NCBI GenBank assembly: GCA_012842495.1
Contig: DUSS01000004.1
Span: 1 to 64,000 of the forward strand
Direction: 5' to 3'
Source: Candidatus Fermentithermobacillaceae bacterium
Lineage (GTDB): Bacteria > Bacillota > Sulfobacillia > Fermentithermobacillales > DUSS01
DNA length: 64,000 nucleotides
In this document: one piece after another, positions 54,366 to 64,000 of the stretch
Numbering within the stretch: the first letter of the stretch is position 1
Layout of the letters: each line of letters starts with the position of its first letter
Notes under the pieces: model-generated
What the model saw: the letters and a program-made list of their open reading frames with translations, nothing else
What the model was told of the DNA's origin: nothing
Database searches by the model: none
Made by a program: the position numbers and the translations under genes

Positions 54366-54374
54366 AGTATAACA
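54366..54374 (-). promoter_or_regulatory. Extended -10 element upstream of the candidate OLE RNA
   Basis: On the minus strand the sequence TGTTATACT is a good extended -10 (TGn-TATACT). No clear -35 is seen 17 bases further up, which is common for extended -10 promoters. It would start a transcript near 54359. Confidence 0.55.
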
Positions 54375-54489
54375 CATCGCGCCCGTTCGCGCTGAGGCCG
54401 GATTCAGCCGGCTCTAAAGCTCACGGCTGTTTCCCGCGCCCCCGGTCCGCCCGCTCTTTCGGGCCACGCTCATCCCTTTTTTTGAGATA

Positions 54490-54768
54490 ATGGGCAGGAA
54501 ACTCTTCGACGCGGCGAGTACCACGCGAGCTATAGTTGCATCCTCCATCGTCTTCTCCCTCAGCCACGTGGGAAGTCTCCTGTACGCTGTAAGTACGCTG
54601 GAAAGAGTAGCTGCCATCGCGAACCTGCTCAGTGCCTTCATCATAGGGATATTCCTCGGGGTCGTCTACAGCAGGTCACGTAATCTCCTGAGCGTTGTGG
54701 CTTTGCACTGGTGGTTCAACCTGCAGAATCGCCTGATGCAATATCTGGCATTTCTCACGCTGTCGTAG
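54490..54768 (+). pseudogene. Truncated CPBP-family (Abi/CAAX-like) membrane protease
   Basis: The 92 residues from the ATG contain only the C-terminal part of a CPBP intramembrane protease: IVASSIVFSLSHVG with the second-motif His, IIGIFLGVVYSRSRNLLSVV and ALHWWFNLQN with the last motif. The catalytic EExxxR motif that should precede is missing; the in-frame codons upstream (SLFFEI) are at best its remains. There is no ribosome binding site. I read it as a decayed gene next to the OLE region. Confidence 0.65.
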
Positions 54769-54922
54769 TGAGCTTCGATCATAACCTGGAACCATGTCTT
54801 TGCGATCTGGTCCTCCAGGCTTTTGCCGGGCCGTCCCGTTGACGCCCCCCGGGGGACATGATAGAAGTCGCATTGAGACTCGTTTTTCGCCTGAAAATAC
54901 CAGCGGAAGGGAGCGGATTTCT

Positions 54923-56119
54923 GTGAAAATCGGTCTGTCTCGCGCCGAATACGCCCGGCGCAGGCAAGCGGTGCTGGACCTGATGAAGGAAAAGGGATTC
55001 GGCGCTTTCGTGTTCTTCAACTCCACCAGCATCTTTTACCTCACCGGATTTGCTTTCATCCCCACGGAAAGGCCGGTAGCTCTCATCATCTCGGCGGATG
55101 GACGCAGGACCATTTTCGTGCCCAGACTCGAAGAGGAGCATGCTCGGGAATTCGACCAGATCGATGACGTTCAATCCTACCCGGAATACCCAGGCAAAAC
55201 CCATCCCATGAACCTGCTGGCCGAAATCCTGGTCAAGATGGGGCCGGGCAAGACGACGGTGGGAGCCGATGCCGACGGATACGGCTCACCCCAGGGTTAT
55301 CGCGGTCCGAAGCTATCGGAAACGCTGTCACCGGCGAAGGTGGAAGTGATTCGAGATTTCATCTCCGAACTCAGGGTAATCAAGTCCCCTGAAGAAATCG
55401 CGCTCATCCGGGAAAGCGCCAGGTGGGGCAACCTCGCCCACGCCCTGCTACAGGAATACTCTTTACCTGGCCGGACTGAAGACGAGATTTCCATGCGGGC
55501 GTCCATGGAAGCTACCATCGCGATGCTTCGGACTCTGGGTGAATCGCTCACCCCCGGGTCTTCCACCAGAACGGGTGCGCACGCTGGTTTTAGAGGGCAA
55601 GTAGGACCCAACTCAGCCCTTCCTCATGCTGTGAGCATAAACGCCGTACTCAAGACGGGCGACGTTCTGGTGACGGGGGCCGCGGCAAACGTGGCCGGGT
55701 ATTCCAGCGAACTGGAGCGCACGATGTTTGTAGGAGAACCCAACGCAGTTCAGCGCAAGTTCTTTACTTTGATGAGGCAAGCTCAGGAGATAGCTTTTGA
55801 AGCTATCCGGCCGGGGCGACGTTGCTCCGAAGTGGATGATGCGGTGCGGGACTTCTTCGAGAGAGAAGAGCTGTGGGATTACTGGAGGCACCACACCGGT
55901 CACGCTCTGGGACTCCTCGGTCACGAGGCACCGTTCTTCGACACCGGAGACGACACCATCATCCGGCCGGGTATGGTATTCAGCGTGGAACCCGGGCTTT
56001 ACGTGCCGGGCGTCGGAGGCTTCCGCCATTCGGACACGGTAGTCGTGACTGAGGATGGCATAGATTTCATCACCTACTACCCGCGAAAGCTTGACAAGCT
56101 CATTTGCGGGGTGAAATAA
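54923..56119 (+). CDS. M24-family (Xaa-Pro peptidase-like) protein with altered metal ligands
   Basis: The 398-residue product has a creatinase-type N-domain (YARRRQAVLDLMKEKGFGAF) and a pita-bread C-domain. His residues HHTGHALGLLGHE and the Glu in FSVEPGLYVPGVGGF are kept, but the first Asp (normally GDxVxxDxG) is replaced in GDVLVTGAAANVAG, the second reads SELERT instead of SDxTRT, and the last Glu is Ser in GGFRHSDTVVV. A two-metal peptidase centre is therefore unlikely; metal-free hydrolases of this fold exist (creatinase). GTG at 54923 is chosen for an upstream GAAGGGAG. Plus strand, inside a minus-strand gene string. Confidence 0.85.
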   Translation: MKIGLSRAEYARRRQAVLDLMKEKGFGAFVFFNSTSIFYLTGFAFIPTERPVALIISADGRRTIFVPRLEEEHAREFDQIDDVQSYPEYPGKTHPMNLLAEILVKMGPGKTTVGADADGYGSPQGYRGPKLSETLSPAKVEVIRDFISELRVIKSPEEIALIRESARWGNLAHALLQEYSLPGRTEDEISMRASMEATIAMLRTLGESLTPGSSTRTGAHAGFRGQVGPNSALPHAVSINAVLKTGDVLVTGAAANVAGYSSELERTMFVGEPNAVQRKFFTLMRQAQEIAFEAIRPGRRCSEVDDAVRDFFEREELWDYWRHHTGHALGLLGHEAPFFDTGDDTIIRPGMVFSVEPGLYVPGVGGFRHSDTVVVTEDGIDFITYYPRKLDKLICGVK

Positions 56120-56239
56120 CGTGCAATCTCCCGGCACCAATCTGCCAGAGGAAACATAACCTTGTCGAAAAGAGCTAGAGCTCGGGATCGTTCCGGGGGC
56201 AAGCGCGGGTCCCAAGTTCCCTGCTCTGGAGAGTGAACC

Positions 56240-56785
56240 GTGAAGATTTCATGCATGAAACGGAAAAACAAAGGAAGCATTCCTCTGGGGAGTGCGGCGG
56301 CGAGGTCTTCTCCCGATGCACCTCGCCGCTACCGGGCCGTATTAATTCCGGGGACCGGTGGTAAGATCGACTTCCGCCCGGTAGATGGTCCAGGATTTCC
56401 GGCACTGAAACCCGGCCCTACGCTGACGCTCGGACGGAAGACCACGAAAGATGTCGCGAAACCGGGTGAGTCCACGGGGGGAAGCCCCATTAAGTTTTCC
56501 CATTCCCGTGCACCGGGCCAGGAAGGAGCAGCCACCCCGGGAGGGATCACGGCGGTCTCAGGTGGCCACCCAGGCTTGGTCGACGAAATAGACGTGGTTG
56601 TGGAAGACATAGCTATCAGACTGTCGAGGGAACTCAAGACCACGCTTCCTCACGAGGTTGCGGTAGTTGTGCCCAGAGTGGATGTAACCAAGAGGTTTCA
56701 GGATGGAAAGCTGGTCGAAGTCAACGTGGCATACGCGGGTATCACCGTCAGCCACTCTCCCCGGTTCCCCCCGAGGAGGCCGTAA
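56240..56785 (+). CDS. Hypothetical protein
   Basis: The 181-residue product resembles no family I know. Its N-terminal 110 residues are Pro/Gly/Ser-rich and probably disordered; residues 113-170 look folded (LVDEIDVVVEDIAIRLSREL, HEVAVVVPRVDVTKRF, KLVEVNVAYAGITVSH). The GTG start has CTGGAGAG eight bases upstream. It follows the M24 homologue by 120 bases on the same strand and overlaps the end of convergent ispA by 38 bases. Real coding is likely but not certain. Confidence 0.45.
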   Translation: MKISCMKRKNKGSIPLGSAAARSSPDAPRRYRAVLIPGTGGKIDFRPVDGPGFPALKPGPTLTLGRKTTKDVAKPGESTGGSPIKFSHSRAPGQEGAATPGGITAVSGGHPGLVDEIDVVVEDIAIRLSRELKTTLPHEVAVVVPRVDVTKRFQDGKLVEVNVAYAGITVSHSPRFPPRRP

Positions 56786-57821
56786 AAAGAACATTGAGAC
56801 GACTTAGATAAAACCGGGAAATCTCCGAAAGAAACCAGGTCTCTCCAGGATGCTCGAACGGGGTCAGGTAGTCTAAGCTCCTCCTCAGCGCCAAAACCGC
56901 TTCTTCAGCGGCATCCTGGATGGAAGTCTCGGCAACGAGAGTATCGTCTTCCGCCGAGGACGTAGCTTCTGCGTCTTCTATGTCATCGGCGATTTGAAAA
57001 GCATAACCGAACTCCCGGCCCCATGCCCCCAATGCGTCCAGGCACTTCGCGCCGGCCTCTGCAAGAATACCCCCGATTCTCGCCGCGGACTCAAACAGCG
57101 CGCCCGTCTTCAGCAGGTAGATTCTTTTCACGGCCTCCGGACCGAGTCGCTTTCCCTTGGCCTCCATGTCGAAGACCTGCCCCGCCACCATCCCTGCCGC
57201 GCCCCTGGCAAGCTCGGCGCAAGCTCTGGCCCTCTTGCACCGGCGTTCCGGGGGTAAAGACGCATCGCCCAGCCCCACTTCGAAAGCTGCGGTCAAAAGT
57301 CCGTCCCCGGCCAGGACGGCCATGGCTTCGCCGAACTTGCGGTGGGCAGTAGGCTTTCCTCTCCGGAAATCGTCGTTATCCATGCAGGGGAGATCGTCGT
57401 GGACCAGGGAATACGCGTGCACGAGTTCGACCGCCACTGCCAGGTCAAGGGCATCTTCGTGAAGATCCGCGGTGGTACCTACCCGTTCACCCTTCCCCTG
57501 ATTATGCCCTTTCATGTCGTTAGCGTTTGATACAACAGAGGGTGCCTCCGAGGCAAATGGCAAATCCCGGAAGCCTTCCTCCCCTGGCTTACATGCGGTG
57601 AACGGCAGACCAGAAGCACGTGTACACGACAGGTAACCGGAAACCGCCAGCACCACGGTCCCGCGCAGGCGTTTACCGCCTTCAGCTGAATAAATCATCA
57701 TTTCCCTAAGAGGGCTTGGATAACGGGATAAGGACCTCCTCACAGCTTCGTCGATCACGGTCTTTCTTTCGTCAAGGTACCGCCGAAGGTATTCGCCGGG
57801 GTCTTCAATCGCACCGTTCAC
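56748..57821 (-). CDS. ispA: Polyprenyl (farnesyl/geranylgeranyl) diphosphate synthase with an insertion
   Basis: The 357-residue product has both aspartate-rich motifs: DDLPCMDND near residue 142 and DDIED near 288, plus GGKRLRGTVVLAVSGYL near 49 with the substrate-binding Lys/Arg. It condenses isopentenyl diphosphate with allylic diphosphates. Usual IspA is about 295 residues; the extra length comes mainly from a low-complexity stretch of about 55 residues (64-118) between the first helices. Located before xseB on the reading direction as in other Firmicutes. Confidence 0.92.
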   Translation of the reverse strand: MNGAIEDPGEYLRRYLDERKTVIDEAVRRSLSRYPSPLREMMIYSAEGGKRLRGTVVLAVSGYLSCTRASGLPFTACKPGEEGFRDLPFASEAPSVVSNANDMKGHNQGKGERVGTTADLHEDALDLAVAVELVHAYSLVHDDLPCMDNDDFRRGKPTAHRKFGEAMAVLAGDGLLTAAFEVGLGDASLPPERRCKRARACAELARGAAGMVAGQVFDMEAKGKRLGPEAVKRIYLLKTGALFESAARIGGILAEAGAKCLDALGAWGREFGYAFQIADDIEDAEATSSAEDDTLVAETSIQDAAEEAVLALRRSLDYLTPFEHPGETWFLSEISRFYLSRLNVLFTASSGGTGESG

Positions 57822-57985
57822 GTTCTCACCACCCGAAGCTACGTGTTCAAAACTGCATCCGGAAATACCATACGGATCGTCGACCGCAGTTACCCTGCCA
57901 GCTATGCCCCATGGATAGGAAAGTCTCAGGTTGGCCGGTTATCTTGGTGCATACGAGTTCCCTGTCTTCTTATGACTGCCAACAC

Positions 57986-58441
57986 CTAGCCCGGCTCTCT
58001 CTCCACCGGGATGGTGTAAATCCGCCCGTCTTCGTCCCGCAAAACCTGCTCTATCCTGGTCTGAGCTCTGTCCAGGATTTCCTCGAGCTGGCGTACGAGG
58101 GCCGCGCCCTCCTCCCAAAGCTTGAGAGACTCCTCCAAGGGAACATCCTCTTTTTCCAGCGATTGCACGATCTCCTCGAGGCGTTTCAATCCCTGTTCAA
58201 AAGAGAATGCTCCTCCTGCCTCCGAACGACCTACCGCTCCGCCAGCATTGGCGCTTGCATCACCAACCCGCCTCGTGTCCGTACCCAGGCCGGCACCCTT
58301 GCCAACTTCACCCGGAGGCCGGTGCTCGCCTGGCGGTACAGGAGCTCTGTCCTCGGCTGACGGTAAAGAAGCTCCGGTTTCCAACCAGCCGGATGCGGGT
58401 TCCAAAGGGTTGGGCGCGCGACCATCCTTTTCACCTTTCAC
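57986..58441 (-). CDS. xseB: Exodeoxyribonuclease VII small subunit with N-terminal extension
   Basis: The GTG at 58441 overlaps the xseA stop by four bases and gives 151 residues. The XseB fold is in the last 75: FSFEQGLKRLEEIVQSLEKE, VPLEESLKLWEEGAALVRQL and EEILDRAQTRIEQVL. Before it is a Gly/Pro/Glu-rich, probably disordered extension of about 75 residues that normal XseB (70-80 residues) lacks. XseB binds XseA to form the single-strand exonuclease. The 57822-57985 gap shows no gene. Confidence 0.88.
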   Translation of the reverse strand: MKGEKDGRAPNPLEPASGWLETGASLPSAEDRAPVPPGEHRPPGEVGKGAGLGTDTRRVGDASANAGGAVGRSEAGGAFSFEQGLKRLEEIVQSLEKEDVPLEESLKLWEEGAALVRQLEEILDRAQTRIEQVLRDEDGRIYTIPVEREPG

Positions 58442-59691
58442 GGCGTTCCCCTCCCTTCCTGCTGTTCCCTCTCCTCCGTCGCCGGAGGAATCGTTCGATC
58501 GACCGTACATTCGACTAAGCCTCTTCTCAAGGTGATTTCTATCCGCGAGCCGGGGCGCACCTGGGAGCTGTCTTTGAGCACGACCCTGTCCGGAAGTACT
58601 CTCGCCAAGCTCCACCCCCGGGCCAGAACCTTCAAGGGACTCAAAGCATCCATCTTGAGGATGAGTTCTCTGAAGCGAGCTCTTTTTGTGTCCAGGACCT
58701 GCTCAATCGCTTCCTCCAGGCGAGTGTTTAGGGATATTAGTTTTTCCCTGTTTTCCACCAATCTCCAGTCGGGCCGTGTCAGGCATGGCCTGGAAGAAAG
58801 AGCTCCCAGGATTCTACGGTAGCCGGCCACCTTGGCGGCGAGAAGGGATTTGCCCCTTCCCAGCGCCCCTTCGAGGACCCGGCGCACTTCCCGGACGTCA
58901 GGGACGACCAACTCCGCAGCGTTGGAAGGGGTCGCCGCGCGGACGTCAGCCACGAGGTCCGCGATGGTCACGTCTCGTTCGTGCCCGACGGCGGAAACCA
59001 CCGGTACCCTCGAGCAAAATATAGCCCTGGCGACGATCTCCGAGTTGAAGCACCATAGATCCTCCTGGGCGCCACCACCCCTCCCCACTATAATCACGTC
59101 CACCCCGGGCACGCCGTTCAGGAGCTCGATCCCCCGAGCTATCTCCTCCGCCGCACCATCCCCTTGAACCCGCGAGTCAGCTACTACAAAACGAACGCCC
59201 CGAAACCTTCGCCGTCCGACCGTCACGATATCCCTTATGGCCGCGCCCCGGGTAGAAGTGACTATCCCCACCTTCCGGGGCAGAAAGGGCAGGGGCCGCT
59301 TTCTCTCTTGTGAAAACAGCCCCTCCGCCTCCAGCTTCTTCTTCAGTTGTTCCAGGGCTACGTACAGGGCCCCGAGACCCGAGGGCTCCATGTAGCTCAC
59401 GTACAGCTGGTAGTTTCCATCCCTTTCGAACACGGAAACGTATCCCATGGCAATTACGGACATGCCCTCTTCGGCTACAAACTTGAGTCGCGCCACGTCG
59501 TTCCGCCACATCACCGCCCGGACGCTGGCTTTCTCGTCCTTGAGAGTGAAATACATGTGCCCCCCGTACATCCGGACGTTGGCCATCTCGCCTATGACGG
59601 CAACCTGCCTCAAGAGCTCGTCTCGCCACAGGACTTCTTTGACATACGCGTTAAGCTGGCTGACGGTGAGAACGTTTTCCCTGAGAATCAT
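58438..59691 (-). CDS. xseA: Exodeoxyribonuclease VII large subunit
   Basis: The 417-residue product has the N-terminal OB domain (LTVSQLNAYVKEVLWRDELL, YGGHMYFTLKDEKASVRAVM) and catalytic domain with VGIVTSTRGAAIRDIV near residue 138, DVIIVGRGGGAQEDLWCFNS near 200 and SAVGHERDVTIADLVADVRA near 235. It degrades single-stranded DNA into acid-soluble pieces with XseB. The ATG has AGGGAG upstream. All expected motifs are present. Confidence 0.95.
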   Translation of the reverse strand: MILRENVLTVSQLNAYVKEVLWRDELLRQVAVIGEMANVRMYGGHMYFTLKDEKASVRAVMWRNDVARLKFVAEEGMSVIAMGYVSVFERDGNYQLYVSYMEPSGLGALYVALEQLKKKLEAEGLFSQERKRPLPFLPRKVGIVTSTRGAAIRDIVTVGRRRFRGVRFVVADSRVQGDGAAEEIARGIELLNGVPGVDVIIVGRGGGAQEDLWCFNSEIVARAIFCSRVPVVSAVGHERDVTIADLVADVRAATPSNAAELVVPDVREVRRVLEGALGRGKSLLAAKVAGYRRILGALSSRPCLTRPDWRLVENREKLISLNTRLEEAIEQVLDTKRARFRELILKMDALSPLKVLARGWSLARVLPDRVVLKDSSQVRPGSRIEITLRRGLVECTVDRTIPPATEEREQQEGRGTP

Positions 59692-59721
59692 CGGACTCCC
59701 TTACCCGGTCCACCCCGGGGA

Positions 59722-61957
<2,236 letters not shown>

Positions 61958-62149
61958 TTCGCCTGCTCCTCTCCCGTGGTATGGAAGTAAACCTGGCCAA
62001 ACTGGCTAAACGGCTGGATTCCATACAAAAACTGAAGGAACCAACCAAAAGCCATTTAACCACAATGAACGTTTCGGAGCAAGGAGACGAGGAAGCATCG
62101 TCGAGGTACGGGGCAGGAAAGCCTCGTGCGCAAGACAGATTGCGGGGTT

Positions 62150-62347
62150 TTACTGGAAACATGCCCTTTTCTGCCACACGTGGGACAGTTCGGCACGCTT
62201 CTGGCTTCGCACCGGGCACGTACCCCACTCATGTAGAACCTCATCTACTGCTCTGGGAATAACGAGTTTCCCAGGATACGTCATCCACAGTATATCGAGC
62301 CTGGATACTGCCGAGAAAGCAACTAACACCGAGGTATCGAGGAACAT
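62150..62347 (-). pseudogene. PIN-domain (VapC-like) toxin fragment
   Basis: The 65 residues from the ATG at 62347 begin like a PIN-domain nuclease: MFLDTSVLVAFSAVSRLDIL with the first catalytic Asp, then KLVIPRAVDEVLHEWG with an acidic residue in place. The usual 130-150 residue protein needs a second half with more acidic residues; here the frame ends after a basic 30-residue tail. It lies between the nfnA start and the decayed end of the CRISPR array. The region 61958-62149 holds the nfnA upstream region, with no further gene. Confidence 0.5.
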
Positions 62348-62368
62348 GTCCACCGAATCCCGTTTCAC

Positions 62369-64000
62369 TACCGCGCTACCTCTACTTCGGGGAATCTGCT
62401 GCAACGGCCTGTGCGCCCCGGCGAACAGCTGTTTCGTCCGCCTTTCAGTCCCCTCTACTTCGGGGAATCCGCTGCAACGGTTATGATGACGGCATTCGGG
62501 CCAGGGCGAAAGCACTTTCAGTCCCCTCTACTTCGGGGAATCCGCTGCAACGCGTTGATTGCGTCATAGCGAGACTTGATAGCATTAACTTTCAGTCCCC
62601 TCTACTTCGGGGAATCCGTTGCAACGGAAACTACCTGGGTCGGACGGCTGGGTTGATGCCCTTTCAGTCCCCTCTACTTCGGGGAATCCGTTGCAACTTC
62701 CTCGAAGCCTTCTACGTTCTGGCTTGCATAGATCTTTCAGTCCCCTCTACTTCGGGGAATCCGTTGCAACAATTACGCAGCTGCTGGGTTAGGTCTACCG
62801 TCGCCTTTCAGTCCCCTCTACTTCGGGGAATCCGTTGCAACGGCCTACGCCAAAGCCACCCGCAATACTTTGTCCCTTTCAGTCCCCTCTACTTCGGGGA
62901 ATCCGTTGCAACCGAATCTGCTTCGCGAGTTTTCGCGCAGTAGCCTTGCTCTTTCAGTCCCCTCTACTTCGGGGAATCCGTTGCAACCCACGCCACCGCG
63001 CTGCTGACGCTCAAAACCATACACTTTCAGTCCCCTCTACTTCGGGGAATCCGTTGCAACTAGTGACCGCCTTAGCAGTTCTTATCTTCTGCTTACGGCT
63101 TTCAGTCCCCTCTACTTCGGGGAATCCGTTGCAACCCGGCTTTGGACTTTCACATTTGAACGTGGCGACATATCTTTCAGTCCCCTCTACTTCGGGGAAT
63201 CCGTTGCAACGCGGTATTGTTCAAGTGTAATTATACCTGCTTTCCTTTCAGTCCCCTCTACTTCGGGGAATCCGTTGCAACGGGGTTTAGTCGCCCGAGC
63301 GAATGAGATTAAGCCGCCTTTCAGTCCCCTCTACTTCGGGGAATCCGTTGCAACTATCCCAGCGTACGTATCCGTGTCCGGTTCGTTTGTACCTTTCAGT
63401 CCCCTCTACTTCGGGGAATCCGTTGCAACCGTCCGGCGGCGTGGCTCGTATCGAACGGCTCGGTGACTTTCAGTCCCCTCTACTTCGGGGAATCCGTTGC
63501 AACTCGCGAGTGACATACTTCGAGTATCCATCCGCGATCTGGCTTTCAGTCCCCTCTACTTCGGGGAATCCGTTGCAACCGAGATTCTGCGACGCCTTCT
63601 GCGCCGAGACCGCCTTTCAGTCCCCTCTACTTCGGGGAATCCGTTGCAACCGCTGCGGAGTTCAAGCGTCGAATCGAACAGCTCGCTTTCAGTCCCCTCT
63701 ACTTCGGGGAATCCGTTGCAACGGGCATTGACGAGGGCAAGGATTTCTACTGGAACAACTTTCAGTCCCCTCTACTTCGGGGAATCCGTTGCAACGGATT
63801 TTGCCTCCAACAGTTCCAGGTCGGGCTTCGGCTTTCAGTCCCCTCTACTTCGGGGAATCCGTTGCAACCTATAGCGGCCCTTCGGACAGGAGTACCAGGT
63901 TGCCTTTCAGTCCCCTCTACTTCGGGGAATCCGTTGCAACAGCACCTGCTTCACTACGTCGAGGACCGGCGTCACAACTTTCAGTCCCCTCTACTTCGGG
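62369..64000 (-). CRISPR. CRISPR array, 37-nt repeats, at least 21 complete repeats plus a decayed one, open at the right edge
   Basis: The plus-strand repeat starts CTTTCAGTCCCCTCTACTTC and ends GGGGAATCCGTTGCAAC (37 bases). Intact copies start at 62442, 62515, 62589, 62661, 62734 and so on to 63904; a last copy at 63978 is cut by the window end. Spacers are 34-39 bases. The leftmost copy (62369-62405) is heavily decayed and the next two carry CGCTGCAAC instead of CGTTGCAAC, marking the trailer end. On the minus strand the repeat ends GACTGAAAG, a usual crRNA handle of type I/III arrays. So transcription should come from the right, with leader and cas genes outside. Confidence 0.97.

Noticed and set aside
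61981-62262. A 93-codon plus-strand frame upstream of nfnA
   Set aside because: No ribosome binding site, mixed composition, and it overlaps the better PIN-like fragment on the other strand.
62653-63874. Open reading frames of 60-140 codons across the CRISPR array
   Set aside because: They only translate the repeat over and over (motifs like SPLYFGESVAT); there is no start context and spacers change the frame.

Overview
The window looks like chromosome of an anaerobic, endospore-forming, probably thermophilic Firmicute (Clostridia-like lineage). The evidence is a dense set of sporulation genes (spo0A, spoIIAA-AB-sigF, spoIIM, spoIVB, spoVAC-AD-AE, spmAB, gerW, dacF, an alpha/beta SASP) together with ferredoxin-linked metabolism (NfnAB, a four-subunit 2-oxoacid:ferredoxin oxidoreductase), B12 uptake and a B12-dependent aminomutase-like enzyme. 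A candidate OLE RNA beside its partner gene oapA, and a long CRISPR array, fit a thermophile or extremophile. Most genes after 5 kb lie on the minus strand, with short intergenic gaps, four-base overlaps and many GTG/TTG starts. I saw no transposon or rRNA/tRNA gene.

Layout. 1-4885 (+): a MoxR / DUF58 / DUF4129 membrane-protein cluster followed by a dynamin-like GTPase whose last part is out of frame; this block is visibly lower in GC than the rest. 4993-7740 (+): 5-oxoprolinase, pxpA plus a fused pxpB-pxpC. 7754-11167 (-): a B12 ABC importer (btuF-btuC-btuD) behind a cobalamin riboswitch and an intrinsic terminator. 11561-18153 (-): ridA, an FCD-family regulator, a small protein, an unusual OraE/KamD-like B12 enzyme, a KamB-like reactivase, a pseudouridine synthase and a nicotinate phosphoribosyltransferase. 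18308-34773 (-): spmAB, SASP, a three-gene NHEJ cluster (ku, ligase, LigD-type polymerase), gerW-DUF2953-scpB-scpA, a site-2-type protease, the dodecin-spoVA operon (candidate sigma-G/F promoter), the spoIIA operon (candidate sigma-H promoter), dacF, xerD, ald and spoIIM.

34822-45802 (-): a branched-chain amino acid fermentation locus. Leucine-type dehydrogenases deaminate the amino acid, a VOR-type oxidoreductase makes acyl-CoA and reduced ferredoxin, and Ptb and Buk convert acyl-CoA to a branched fatty acid plus ATP. A PAS-AAA-Fis activator sits upstream and a -24/-12 promoter lies in the gap, so the locus is probably sigma-54 dependent. NfnAB (59722-61957) could link the reduced ferredoxin to NADPH supply.

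45895-59691 (-): the conserved Firmicutes string spo0A, spoIVB, recN, argR, nadK, dxs, oapA, OLE RNA, ispA, xseB, xseA, interrupted by a plus-strand insertion (CPBP remnant, M24 homologue lacking metal ligands, an unknown gene). 62369-64000: a CRISPR array with 37-nt repeats that runs off the right edge; its decayed end is on the left, so its leader and any cas genes should lie beyond the window.
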